From the NCBI GenBank assembly GCA_002336405.1, contig DDEJ01000004.1, positions 14,277-28,467 on the forward strand: 14,191 nucleotides of DNA, written 5' to 3'. Each line of letters opens with the position of its first letter. Position 1 is the first letter of the stretch. A program made the translations under genes and the position numbers. The DNA comes from Rhodobacteraceae bacterium UBA1957 (GTDB lineage Bacteria > Pseudomonadota > Alphaproteobacteria > Rhodobacterales > Rhodobacteraceae). Shown here piece after piece: positions 1-7,582 of the stretch. The notes under the pieces were generated by a model. That model had not been told where the DNA came from. It worked only from the letters and a program-made list of their open reading frames with translations, and did no database searches.

Positions 1-323
1 CCCGTTGTACCATATTCGATCTTACCGCCGTTGAGCGACGCGCCAAAGCTCATATTACTTTTGACCACAGGCACGTTCAGTGTCTCAAACATCTGCACAA
101 GATGTGGATAGTTGGCATAGTTAAATACGATAAACCCAGTATCGACCGGCTGGTCTCCGGTTTTGCCTGCCACCACTGTACGGGCGTGTCCACCAAGCCG
201 TGGCGCGGCTTCGATTAAGGTCACGCTGTGTGTATCGCCCAGCAACTGTGCCGCACCCATACCCGAAATACCGCCACCGATGACTGCAATTCTTTTTCGT
301 TTAGCTTTTTGCATCACATTCAT
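1..323 (-). CDS. FAD/NAD(P)-binding amine-oxidase-like oxidoreductase, 5' part (runs off left edge)
   Basis: Reading the minus strand from an ATG at 323 gives about 107 residues with no stop before the edge, so only the N-terminus is present. It opens with a basic stretch and then a Rossmann dinucleotide-binding loop, VIGGGISGMGAA, at about residues 14-25. A LGGHA motif follows about 25 residues later, then DTGFIVFNYANYPHLVQMFE. This arrangement is typical of the flavin amine oxidase-like NAD/FAD-binding proteins (COG2907 type). In Roseobacter and Rhodobacter genomes such a gene often sits beside rpoE-chrR, together with DUF1365 and cyclopropane-fatty-acid-synthase-like genes; those would lie beyond the left edge. 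It is divergent from rpoE across a 230-bp gap. A second in-frame ATG at 314 is an alternative start, and neither has a strong Shine-Dalgarno sequence. The substrate is unknown. The family call is firm; membership of the sigma-E regulon is inferred from position. Confidence 0.85.
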   Translation of the reverse strand, partial: MNVMQKAKRKRIAVIGGGISGMGAAQLLGDTHSVTLIEAAPRLGGHARTVVAGKTGDQPVDTGFIVFNYANYPHLVQMFETLNVPVVKSNMSFGASLNGGKIEYGTT

Positions 324-364
324 TTGGCGGCTTGACCCTGTGCGGTTTTAGTATTGGATACGTT

Positions 365-381
365 TCCAAATCGGATTTGGA
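365..381. promoter_or_regulatory. Perfect 17-bp palindrome in the divergent region, candidate operator
   Basis: The sequence TCCAAATCGGATTTGGA has two perfect 8-bp arms around one central base. It lies between the oxidoreductase start (323) and the sigma-E-like promoter (412-441). There is no T-run, so a terminator is unlikely. A dimeric regulator site is the simplest reading, but no regulator can be named. Confidence 0.4.
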
Positions 382-411
382 TGAGTTATTTAACAAAAAG
401 AAAATATATTT

Positions 412-441
412 TGATCCAACCCCGACACAACTGCGTACATT
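412..441 (+). promoter_or_regulatory. Candidate RpoE-dependent promoter of rpoE-chrR
   Basis: A TGATCC hexamer at 412-417 matches the -35 element known for R. sphaeroides sigma-E promoters. It is followed by an 18-bp spacer and TACATT at 436-441 as the -10 element. AT-rich sequence lies just upstream. Transcription would start near 446-450, giving a leader of about 105 nt before the chosen rpoE ATG. Autoregulation is known for R. sphaeroides rpoE-chrR; this particular site is inferred from motif match and position. Confidence 0.5.
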
Positions 442-553
442 TGACATGTTGTATATTGAGCCCTCTTCGAGTCACAGTGAATTGACACGCCGGTATCCGG
501 GAAGCCAGAACAATGGTGCGAGTTATGAAATCTGTAAGAAAGCCAAACAAGTA

Positions 554-1102
554 ATGTCCGTCACTCTGCCCTCGGTAGCAGACTGGACAGCTCACATGTG
601 CCTGATCCGCGACAATCAGGACGAGGCCGCTTTTGCGGAATTGTTCCGCCATTTTGCTCCGCGGGTAAAGGCTTTTTTGCTTAAGTCCGGTACTGAACCC
701 ACTCTGGCCGAAGAGTGTACCCAAGAGGCGTTGGCCACGGTGTGGAACAAAGCACATCTGTTTGATCCAACACGCGCCAGCGTCGCGACGTGGATTTTTA
801 CAATCACACGAAATCGTAAAATCGACGCGCTTCGCAAACAGAGGCGGCCAGAACCAGAAGATCTTGTCTGGGGCCCACAGGAAGAACCCGATCAAGCTGA
901 TGTGCTTGCAATGACCCAAGAAACAAAAAAGCTCGGCGCCGCACTCACAGCGCTGCCAAGCAAACAAAGGCTGCTTATTGAGAAGGCCTATTTTGGAGAG
1001 TTATCGCACAGCGAAATTGCCATAGAAACCGGTCTGCCACTCGGCACGATCAAGTCCCGAATTCGTCTGGCGCTCGAGCGCCTGCGCCACGCAATGACAT
1101 GA
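554..1102 (+). CDS. rpoE: ECF sigma factor RpoE (singlet-oxygen response, ChrR-regulated type)
   Basis: From the ATG at 554 the product is 182 residues, a normal ECF sigma length. Region 2 spans about residues 24-97: AAFAELFRHFAPRVKAFL, then ECTQEALATVWNKA, then the -10-recognition part ATWIFTITRNRKIDALRKQ. Region 4 spans about 130-178 with the helix-turn-helix SEIAIETGLPLGTIKSRIRLALERLR. The reading frame is open back to 332, but the first 74 codons do not resemble a sigma factor, and the candidate promoter lies inside that stretch, so the downstream start was chosen. The ribosome-binding site is weak (an AAGAAAG-like run about 13 bp upstream). The stop overlaps the chrR start (ATGA), indicating translational coupling. 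In R. sphaeroides the homologue is held inactive by ChrR and released by singlet oxygen. Identity is strengthened by the ChrR partner. Confidence 0.93.
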   Translation: MSVTLPSVADWTAHMCLIRDNQDEAAFAELFRHFAPRVKAFLLKSGTEPTLAEECTQEALATVWNKAHLFDPTRASVATWIFTITRNRKIDALRKQRRPEPEDLVWGPQEEPDQADVLAMTQETKKLGAALTALPSKQRLLIEKAYFGELSHSEIAIETGLPLGTIKSRIRLALERLRHAMT

Positions 1103-1755
1103 AGCAGAACCAAATGATAAAACATCACCTGACCGATAAAATTCTCATGGCCTATTCTGCCGGACAGCTCTCCGAAGCCTTCAACCTGGTCGTAGCCACG
1201 CATATTTCGATGTGCGATGAATGCCGTGCCACAATGAGCAGTTTTGATGCCCTTGGTGGCGCGCTGCTGGAAGACGAGACCTTGGACGGGGAAGCAGCGC
1301 CAGATTTGCAGGCCACCATGGCGCTGATCAAAGCAGACACACCGATGGAGCGGACCCCACCGCCGTCGCGCCCGACCGAAACACCTTTTCCGCTGGTGGC
1401 ATATGTTGGGGACAATCTTGACGATGTGAAATGGAAATCTGTGGGCATGGGGGTCAAACAGGCAATTTTAAAAACATCTGCCGAGGCCACTGCGCGACTG
1501 CTGTATATTCCGGCTGGCGTTGCTGTACCTGATCATGGTCACCACGGGACCGAATTTACACTGGTTTTGCGTGGGGCGTATTCCGATCAAACGGATCATT
1601 TCAAACGTGGAGATGTAGAAATTGCCGGTGAAGACCTGCACCACACCCCCGTTGCGGATGTTCATTCGGATTGTATCTGTCTTGCAGTCACAGACGCCCC
1701 GTTAAAATTTTCTGGGGTTCTGCCGCGCTTGTTGCAGCCACTGTTGAGGATTTGA
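1099..1755 (+). CDS. chrR: Zinc anti-sigma factor ChrR with C-terminal cupin domain
   Basis: The 218-residue product has the two ChrR domains. The N-terminal zinc anti-sigma domain carries the ligand set H10, H35, C39 and C42 (VVATHISMCDEC), equivalent to H6, H31, C35 and C38 of R. sphaeroides ChrR. A proline-rich linker (about 80-98) leads to the cupin-like domain (about 99-218), which holds H146, H148 and E152 in PDHGHHGTE and H182, corresponding to the second zinc site. The Cys-x-Cys pair C192/C194 is also kept. In the family the N-terminal domain alone binds and silences sigma-E, and the cupin domain is needed for the singlet-oxygen response. It overlaps rpoE by 4 bp. An alternative start at M6 (1114) matches the R. 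sphaeroides N-terminus more closely. All metal ligands are intact, so the protein is probably functional. Confidence 0.95.
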   Translation: MKQNQMIKHHLTDKILMAYSAGQLSEAFNLVVATHISMCDECRATMSSFDALGGALLEDETLDGEAAPDLQATMALIKADTPMERTPPPSRPTETPFPLVAYVGDNLDDVKWKSVGMGVKQAILKTSAEATARLLYIPAGVAVPDHGHHGTEFTLVLRGAYSDQTDHFKRGDVEIAGEDLHHTPVADVHSDCICLAVTDAPLKFSGVLPRLLQPLLRI

Positions 1756-1757
1756 CA

Positions 1758-1795
1758 CCAATTCAACCCCGTCTGGGCAGACGGGATTGAATTGG
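1758..1795. terminator. Bidirectional hairpin between convergent chrR and rmuC, containing the rmuC stop
   Basis: The arms 1758-1774 and 1779-1795 pair over 17 positions with one C-A mismatch (1767/1786), leaving the loop GGGC. The chrR stop ends 3 bp before the left arm. The rmuC stop (1763-1765 on minus) lies inside the arm. Neither side has a strong T-run, so it may act as a weak bidirectional terminator or a 3'-end stabiliser. The structure is seen directly; its function is inferred. Confidence 0.65.
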
Positions 1796-2953
1796 TTGGG
1801 TCGCGTCAGGCACCACATCTTGAGCCGCGCTTGGGGTTTCAGTGCTGAGCTCTTCAAAATCAAAATTGTCCAACCGTCGCGCCCGACGCCCAGCTTTATC
1901 AGAACTGATTTTAATCTCTGACAGATCTTTGACCGCCTGACCAAAGTGCCTATCCAGATTCTCAACGCGGGTACCCAAACGCTCTACATCTTGAAACAAC
2001 AGGCCCAGTTCACGCCGAATTGCACCTGCCTGCTCGCGCATTCGCGCATCTTTTAGAATCGCCCGCATGGTATTAAGGGTCGCCATACACGTTGTCGGAG
2101 ACACAATCCAAACCCGGGCGGCAAAGCCTTCGCGCACCAGTTCGGGAAAGTTTGCGTGCAACTCGGCATAGACAGCCTCAGAGGGCAGAAACATCAGCGC
2201 CCCATCAGCAGTCTCCCCTTCAATGATATATTTACTTGAGATGTCCTTGATGTGTTTCTTGATCGAAGCGCGCAGAAATTTGGCAGCCTCGTTCAAATCC
2301 CGGTCGGTTTTAGCATTGCGCAGGGCCTCATAGGATTCCAGCGGGAACTTGCTGTCAATCACGATGTGACCCGGTGGGTTAGGCAGATGGATCAGGCAAT
2401 CAGGCCGGTTGCCGTTAGACAAAGTGGCCTGCAAAGTATAGCTGTCACTGGGCAGGGCCTTGGTGACGATATCGTTGAGCTGGATCTCACCATAAGCGCC
2501 ACGCGTCTGTTTGTTGGACAAAATATCTTGTAAACTCAGCACGTCACTGCTGAGTTTGGTGATATTGTCTTGTGCCTTATCAATGACCGACAGACGTTGC
2601 TGCAGATCCCCCAACGATTGTGCGGTGCGCCGCGCCGAGCCATGCAGGTTTTCATTCATCTGCTGTTGGACCAGCGCCAGTCGCTGTTCCATCAACTGTA
2701 ACATACTGGTCTGCGCCTGCGCCTGCGCCTCTGAGACGTGATGCAACCCGCCCGCAAGCCGCTCCTGCCCCTCGCCCAATGCTTGCACACGCTGGCCCAA
2801 TGCGCCCATTTGATGCGCCAGCGGCTCAGCAAGTTTAGCCGTTCGCATACTGGCCCGCACCGCCATTAATAACAGCAAAAACAAAAAACCAGTCCCGCCC
2901 AGCACAATCAGCACCAACGGATCAGAAAAATTCAATATGGCAATTTCATCCAT
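1763..2953 (-). CDS. rmuC: DNA recombination protein RmuC
   Basis: The 396-residue product has the RmuC layout. An N-terminal membrane segment (about residues 12-32) is followed by a long glutamine-rich coiled coil (about 40-145). The conserved RmuC domain (about 148-340) has hallmark RGAYGEIQLNDIV at 151-163, RPDCLIHLP at 183-191, VIDSKFPLESYEALRNA and FLPSEAVYAELHANFP. Residues D185, D200 and K202 fit a PD-(D/E)XK-like nuclease core, which is a structural prediction for the family. RmuC limits rearrangements at inverted repeats in E. coli, but its biochemical activity is poorly defined. The start lies 2 bp after the mutL stop (TAAGTATG), so translation is probably coupled to mutL. The C-terminus ends inside the shared hairpin. 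Confidence 0.95.
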   Translation of the reverse strand: MDEIAILNFSDPLVLIVLGGTGFLFLLLLMAVRASMRTAKLAEPLAHQMGALGQRVQALGEGQERLAGGLHHVSEAQAQAQTSMLQLMEQRLALVQQQMNENLHGSARRTAQSLGDLQQRLSVIDKAQDNITKLSSDVLSLQDILSNKQTRGAYGEIQLNDIVTKALPSDSYTLQATLSNGNRPDCLIHLPNPPGHIVIDSKFPLESYEALRNAKTDRDLNEAAKFLRASIKKHIKDISSKYIIEGETADGALMFLPSEAVYAELHANFPELVREGFAARVWIVSPTTCMATLNTMRAILKDARMREQAGAIRRELGLLFQDVERLGTRVENLDRHFGQAVKDLSEIKISSDKAGRRARRLDNFDFEELSTETPSAAQDVVPDATQPIQSRLPRRG

Positions 2954-2955
2954 AC

Positions 2956-4893
2956 TTATGTGCGCCCAAACAGCCGTTCAATATCAGACAGTTTTAATTC
3001 TACATAAGTGGGTCGCCCGTGATTACACTGACCTGAATGCGGCGTTGTCTCCATTTCACGCAGCAATGCATTCATCTCTTCGCCGCGCATCCGCCGCCCC
3101 GACCGGATTGAACCGTGACAAGCCACGCGGCTTAGGATGGCCTCAATGCGATCTTGTAGGGAAGATGAGCGTTCCAAATCGGTCAGCTCGTCAAGAATGT
3201 CGCGCACCAGCGCCTCGGCGTTCACCGCACCCAGAATGGCGGGTGTTTCACGCACCGCCACTGCCCCACCGCCAAACGGCTCAAGGCTTAGACCGAGGCG
3301 CCGCAAATCATCGGCCACCGCCAAAAGCTGCGCTGCGTCCTCTTCGGACAAATCAACAATTTCGGGAATCAACAGTGCTTGGGCGGCCACGCCATGCGCG
3401 GCCATCTGGGTTTTGAGTTTTTCATAGACCAACCGCTCATGCGCTGCGTGCTGATCCACGATCACGATCCCATCTGCAGTTTGCGCAATGATATAATTCT
3501 CGTGCAGCTGACCACGGGCGGCGCCCAGGGGAAAGGTTTCTTGCACCGCAGGGGGATCGTTTGGTGCAGTATCTGGCACAGAACCGGCCTGTGGGACGGC
3601 ACTTTCTTCAGAGCCGGTATCATCCAGCGCCTCAACGCGGGCATAGACCGCTGCGGTTTCGGCAAAACCCGGTGTCGTGTGTGCACTGCCCGGAGCCATT
3701 TCAGCAAACCCCGGCGCCTGCGCTTGATAGGCGGCCCCTCGTGCCTTGGCCGACGGGCGCTGCATCTGATACACTGGGGCACCTCCGGGGCGTTCGGGGC
3801 GCATGGCCCCCAAGGTTGCACCCGCAACCGTGGTCGAAGCGCGATGACCGGCCTCAGCCAAAGCATGGCGCAGACCCGACACGATTAACCCGCGCGCCAA
3901 GCCCCCATCGCGAAACCGCACCTCGGATTTTGCCGGATGTACGTTGACATCCACCTGATGCGGATCGCAATCCAGAAACAAGGCCACTGCCGGATGCCGG
4001 TCGCGTGACAGAAAATCGGAATACGCCCCCCGCAGCGCACCGATCAGCAACTTGTCACGTACAGGCCGTCCGTTGACAAAGAAATATTGCTGAACCGCCG
4101 AGCCGCGCGAATAGGTGGGCAATGCGGCATATCCCGTCATATGCAGCCCCTCACGTTCGGCATCAATGCGCAACGCATTTTCAGCAAACTCACTGCCCAA
4201 CACCCGCGCCAGACGGCCATGCAGCGCGTCAAACATGTCGCCAGTTTCCGCATCGGCACGAAATATGACACGCCCACCGTCGCCACCCGACATATCGGTC
4301 AGTGTAAAGCCAGTAAACGGCTCGGCCATCGCCAGACGCTTGACCACATCGCTGATGGCCTGCGCCTCAGCGCGATCCGTGCGCATAAATTTCAAACGTG
4401 CCGGAGTGGCGTAAAACAAATCGCGCAATTCCACCACGGTACCTGCGTTCAGCGCCGCCGGGCGCACCGCTGCGATCTCGCCCGCATTTACGGTGATCTG
4501 CGCCGCAGCCTGCCCGTCCACCCGTGATACGATACTGAGCCGCCCCACCGCACCAAGCGATGGCAGCGCCTCACCGCGAAAGCCGAAGCTTTGGATATTC
4601 AACAAATCTGAGCCATCAATTTTTGAGGTCGCGTGGCGCTGCAGGGCCAGCGGTAGCTGATCTGAGGACATACCGCAGCCGTCATCACTGACCCGGATCA
4701 GACGTTTGCCACCATCAGCAATTTCAATGGCTATCCGACGCGCACCGGCATCGATAGCATTTTCCACCAGCTCTTTCACCGCAGAGGCCGGTCTCTCGAC
4801 CACCTCACCAGCAGCAATCCGGTTGATGGCGCCCTCGTCCAACTGTCGAATAACAGGGGGATTTTGGCGTATATCGGTTACATCGGTTGTCAT
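2956..4893 (-). CDS. mutL: DNA mismatch repair protein MutL (endonuclease-motif type)
   Basis: The 645-residue protein has the GHKL ATPase N-terminus: ELVENAIDAGA (41-51), DDGCGM (70-75), GFRGEALPSL (104-113) and GTVVELRDLFYATPARLKF (151-169). The transducer domain ends with VNVHPAKSEVRF. A variable Pro/Ala-rich linker (about 350-455) leads to the C-terminal domain. This has the metal-binding endonuclease motif DQHAAHERLVYE (480-491), fitting DQHA(X)2E(X)4E, plus ACHGSIRSG (591-599) and GQCNHGRPT (621-629). QALLIP (505-510) fits the beta-clamp-binding motif reported in bacterial MutL endonucleases. The protein should therefore nick DNA itself, unlike E. coli MutL, which relies on MutH. The ribosome-binding site is weak. 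It lies downstream of the hydrolase gene by 59 bp and is coupled to rmuC. Confidence 0.98.
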   Translation of the reverse strand: MTTDVTDIRQNPPVIRQLDEGAINRIAAGEVVERPASAVKELVENAIDAGARRIAIEIADGGKRLIRVSDDGCGMSSDQLPLALQRHATSKIDGSDLLNIQSFGFRGEALPSLGAVGRLSIVSRVDGQAAAQITVNAGEIAAVRPAALNAGTVVELRDLFYATPARLKFMRTDRAEAQAISDVVKRLAMAEPFTGFTLTDMSGGDGGRVIFRADAETGDMFDALHGRLARVLGSEFAENALRIDAEREGLHMTGYAALPTYSRGSAVQQYFFVNGRPVRDKLLIGALRGAYSDFLSRDRHPAVALFLDCDPHQVDVNVHPAKSEVRFRDGGLARGLIVSGLRHALAEAGHRASTTVAGATLGAMRPERPGGAPVYQMQRPSAKARGAAYQAQAPGFAEMAPGSAHTTPGFAETAAVYARVEALDDTGSEESAVPQAGSVPDTAPNDPPAVQETFPLGAARGQLHENYIIAQTADGIVIVDQHAAHERLVYEKLKTQMAAHGVAAQALLIPEIVDLSEEDAAQLLAVADDLRRLGLSLEPFGGGAVAVRETPAILGAVNAEALVRDILDELTDLERSSSLQDRIEAILSRVACHGSIRSGRRMRGEEMNALLREMETTPHSGQCNHGRPTYVELKLSDIERLFGRT

Positions 4894-4952
4894 GGCACAA
4901 AACCTAGCATGATTGGCGCTATTCTGCCACGGTTAAGATCCGGTGGGTGGAC

Positions 4953-6068
4953 TCAAAAATGTTTGGGACCTGCCTGGCCCCGAACACAAAGTTTGGATCG
5001 AATTTCAAGGGATTTAAAACATGAGTTCAGGCGTAAAAATTCAGAAATCAAAGCGATAACCTTTTGATGCACCGACGCCCGTATCGCGGTATCTTCAGGA
5101 TGACAAAGCCGGTCCTCACCCTCAGCTTTGAGAATTTCCACCGCATCCTTTGTGCACATCCCCAAAAAACTGAAATGCGAGGCCGGGGTCAGCTCGTGAA
5201 ACTGTGTGTCCTGGAGACGGCCCGACAGGTTGCTGCCATTCGGACCGGCATCAATGCCAATCTCATCAGGGCCCTTATGGCCCAGTGCGATCAGCAACAT
5301 CGGGTGGTCCAGCGCGGCAATGCTCGCATCAGTATATGCCATGGCAAGACCCGGATCCACACCGACAGTGCGGCTGATCCGCGGCTCGCGCAGATCCTGA
5401 TTAAAGTCTTCTGCCCGAAGGTTATCATACTTCACCCCACCCGCTGCAAAATACGTGCACCCCAAGTGACGCTCACCCGTCCCAGTACAATGGGCTTTGA
5501 AAGCCCCGATATCCCCACGCAACCCAGCCAGTTGCAACACCGTCGCACCGCCCATGGAAAAACCGATACTGTAAATCCGTTCCGGGTCAATATGCGGGGC
5601 AAAATTTGGCTCAGCCAGCACTGTATCAAGCGCGGCACTGACGTCCCACGCCCGTTCCCACATGCGAATGCTGCGGCGCGGTGAGCTGTCGCCACCGGTG
5701 CTGCCAGGATGATTAACCCCCAGCACCATTGCGCCGTTTTGTGCCAGTGCCCCTGCAAGCCAGCCCAGTCCGTCTATATTACCACCCGACCCATGTGACA
5801 GCACAATCAACGGATGGCGACCCTTAGCAATCCCGGGGGCCAAGTAAGCAGGTGCGCCGGTAAAAACCGCATTGCGACCCACTTGGGTTTTATAAGTGGC
5901 TTGGTCCGCAGGGTACCAGATTGATCCCGCTACAAGCCCGGGCCGGTGGGCGGCAGACACCGCCAACCGATCAAACCCGGGCAAATCAACTTGCGCCAAA
6001 GCCGCTCCAACATGGACCGGCCCAACCAACAGCGATACCACAAGGCTATATTTCAAAAATTTCAACAT
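4953..6068 (-). CDS. Exported alpha/beta hydrolase, predicted dienelactone hydrolase family
   Basis: The 371-residue product begins with a signal peptide (FLKYSLVVSLLVGPVHVGAALA, likely cleaved near residue 25), so it should act in the periplasm or outside the cell. The fold is an alpha/beta hydrolase of the predicted dienelactone hydrolase type (COG4188). It has the oxyanion-region motif VLSHGSGG (89-96), the nucleophile elbow SIGFSMGGA with S171, and a late PASHFSFLG with H298 as the probable catalytic histidine. The region around MLLIALGHKGPDEIGIDAG probably holds the acidic residue. A clear AGGAAA ribosome-binding site precedes the ATG. The gene is divergent from an AraC-family regulator across 147 bp, which suggests regulated expression. 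The substrate cannot be told; esters, lactones or phospholipid-like substrates are all possible. It heads the same-strand run hydrolase-mutL-rmuC, but co-transcription is uncertain. Confidence 0.85.
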   Translation of the reverse strand: MLKFLKYSLVVSLLVGPVHVGAALAQVDLPGFDRLAVSAAHRPGLVAGSIWYPADQATYKTQVGRNAVFTGAPAYLAPGIAKGRHPLIVLSHGSGGNIDGLGWLAGALAQNGAMVLGVNHPGSTGGDSSPRRSIRMWERAWDVSAALDTVLAEPNFAPHIDPERIYSIGFSMGGATVLQLAGLRGDIGAFKAHCTGTGERHLGCTYFAAGGVKYDNLRAEDFNQDLREPRISRTVGVDPGLAMAYTDASIAALDHPMLLIALGHKGPDEIGIDAGPNGSNLSGRLQDTQFHELTPASHFSFLGMCTKDAVEILKAEGEDRLCHPEDTAIRASVHQKVIALISEFLRLNSCFKSLEIRSKLCVRGQAGPKHF

Positions 6069-6091
6069 ATCACATTTCCTTTTTCAGAGTT

Positions 6092-6190
6092 TCAATACGC
6101 CTGACAAAGCCATGACATGCGGTTTTGCGCGTCCTCGAACCGGTTTTAGGTCGCGCCAAACCCGTTCGAGGTCTAATCTGTCAGTATTGA
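6092..6190. promoter_or_regulatory. Shared control region of hydrolase and araC-type gene with two inverted repeats
   Basis: Two dyads lie in this 147-bp divergent region. The inner one has 14-bp arms with one mismatch, CCTCGAACCGGTTT (6133-6146) against AAACCCGTTCGAGG (6158-6171), separated by 11 bp. The outer one pairs TCAATAC-gcc-TGACA (6092-6106) with TGTCAGTATTGA (6179-6190), the left arm carrying a 3-bp insertion. Their centres differ by about 11 bp, one helical turn. They are candidate binding sites for the adjacent AraC-family protein. No firm -35/-10 pair was assigned. Confidence 0.5.
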
Positions 6191-6205
6191 GACCCAATTT
6201 TATCC

Positions 6206-6210
6206 GGAGG
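6206..6210 (+). promoter_or_regulatory. Shine-Dalgarno GGAGG fixing a TTG start
   Basis: GGAGG lies 5 bp before the TTG at 6216. No ATG or GTG in that frame lies at a suitable distance, so this site decides the TTG start of the AraC-family gene. Confidence 0.8.
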
Positions 6211-6215
6211 CTATT

Positions 6216-7217
6216 TTGCCAGCTTTACCAATCCCCCTTATCACCGGTCTTGTGTTGCTATTTTTCCTGCTGCGGGCGTGGTTGGGGGGACGGACACATC
6301 CAATGTTACTGATCTTGCTGGCCGCCTGCAGCGCGCAATCGATCCTGATCGCCCTGCACCAGTTTTATCACCTAAGCTGGCTGCGACCAGTGCAACCGGT
6401 TACGGCCGCGATGCTGCCGTCGCTGTCCTATCTGGCGTTTGTGTCCAGCACCCGGCGGCGTCTGATTTGGCACCGCGATCTGTGGCATGTACTGCCAGTT
6501 GGATTTGTGGTGTTTTGCGTGCTGCTGTTTGCGCAGGCGCTAGACACGGCGATACCTGCGATTTTCCTGATCTATGGCACCGCTTTGTTGCACAGCCTAC
6601 ATCAAGGCGGCGACAGTCTGATATTTACCCGGCTCGATAGCGATAATATTCCCCTGAGACTTTGGCAGTTTATCGCCACAGCACTGCTGGTGTCGAGCCT
6701 TGGCGAGATTGTGATCAATCTGGCCCATGCCAGCGGTCACGGCACCTGGCAACCAATGATCGTCAGTGCATTATCCTCGCTTACATTGCTGGCGCTTGGG
6801 GCGCTGGGGCTGTCGCCACATTTGCATCTGGCAAACGACGCAAAAGAAACCACACTTGACGCGCCAATCCAACCCTCCGAGGCCGCCACAGAACTGGTCG
6901 CGCGGTTGCAGACTCTGTTAAAAAATGACCCGCTGTTTCTGGACCCGGATCTGACCTTAAGCCGCCTTGCCCGACGCCTGCAGGTGCCGGTCAAAGAGCT
7001 GTCAAAGGCAATCAATCAACTATGCGGTGAAAACGTCTCGCGGTTTGTCAATCGCCACCGGATTGCGCATGCCTGCGGGCTGCTGAAGCAAGGTCACAGC
7101 GTTACCGGCGCAATGTTCGACAGCGGATTTCAGACCAAATCAAATTTTAACCGCGAATTTCTGCGGCTTAAAGGTTGTGCCCCCCAAATATGGCTGGGAC
7201 GCAACCAACAAGACTGA
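6216..7217 (+). CDS. AraC-family regulator with membrane-spanning N-terminal domain
   Basis: The product is 333 residues with a TTG start placed by a strong GGAGG. The first 205 residues are very hydrophobic, with about six or seven predicted membrane segments (for example LITGLVLLFFLLRAW, PMLLILLAACSAQSILIAL, LPVGFVVFCVLLFAQAL, LWQFIATALLVSSLGEIVI and IVSALSSLTLLALGALGL). After a short linker (205-225) comes an AraC-type DNA-binding domain (about 245-330). Its first helix-turn-helix is LTLSRLARRLQVPVKELSKAIN; the second, with the family signature, reads FDSGFQTKSNFNREFLRLKGCAPQIWL. The protein probably senses a signal in or across the membrane and binds DNA from there. It is divergent from the exported hydrolase, its most likely target. 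No ligand can be named. Confidence 0.88.
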   Translation: MPALPIPLITGLVLLFFLLRAWLGGRTHPMLLILLAACSAQSILIALHQFYHLSWLRPVQPVTAAMLPSLSYLAFVSSTRRRLIWHRDLWHVLPVGFVVFCVLLFAQALDTAIPAIFLIYGTALLHSLHQGGDSLIFTRLDSDNIPLRLWQFIATALLVSSLGEIVINLAHASGHGTWQPMIVSALSSLTLLALGALGLSPHLHLANDAKETTLDAPIQPSEAATELVARLQTLLKNDPLFLDPDLTLSRLARRLQVPVKELSKAINQLCGENVSRFVNRHRIAHACGLLKQGHSVTGAMFDSGFQTKSNFNREFLRLKGCAPQIWLGRNQQD

Positions 7218-7582
7218 TCGACCGATACAGACTGCGTCAGTTTGGGTTACAAAGGCACAGGCCCATCTGTTCAATCCCAGATCAGCGATCAATTTGATCC
7301 TATCATGAGGTGTGCAGCAGCGCTGTGAGACCGCCTTTCCACAAAGGTTAAGTGCCTGTTTGTATGAAAATCCAACCCCTTGGTCAAAGTGGAAAGCCGC
7401 TGTTGTGTCCTGACTTTTGGCTTTGCCAACACCCCGCCGATATTTTCACGCGCCGCAGCTGCCGCAAGACCGCACCCCAGCAAGCAGTCTTTCAACAGCA
7501 CATCGGATATATTCAGAACCGCATTTGCCGGCACATCACTTTGGTTACGGTCCCACCCCTTGATCACACGGCGCCCTGAATA
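7218..7582. other. Intergenic stretch without a supported gene
   Basis: No recognisable gene, RNA or terminator was found here. One minus-strand frame stays open (7567 down to 7289, GTG start, 92 codons) and is in the same frame as the LysM-like remnant just upstream of it, beyond one TAG. It contains an alanine-rich patch (CGLAAAAARENIGG) but matches no family I recognise. It may be the tail of the same decayed gene or only chance. Confidence 0.4.

Noticed and set aside
603..768. Further TGATCC hexamers at 603-608 and 763-768, resembling sigma-E -35 elements
   Set aside because: Both lie inside rpoE coding sequence with no suitable -10 partner or downstream start; chance matches are expected.
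386..967. Long minus-strand open frame opposite rpoE
   Set aside because: Antisense to a well-supported gene, with no recognisable domain; treated as a shadow.
3640..3730. Imperfect repeat in the MutL linker (PGFAE-like units)
   Set aside because: Short Pro/Ala-rich imperfect repeats are common in the fast-evolving MutL linker and need no special explanation.
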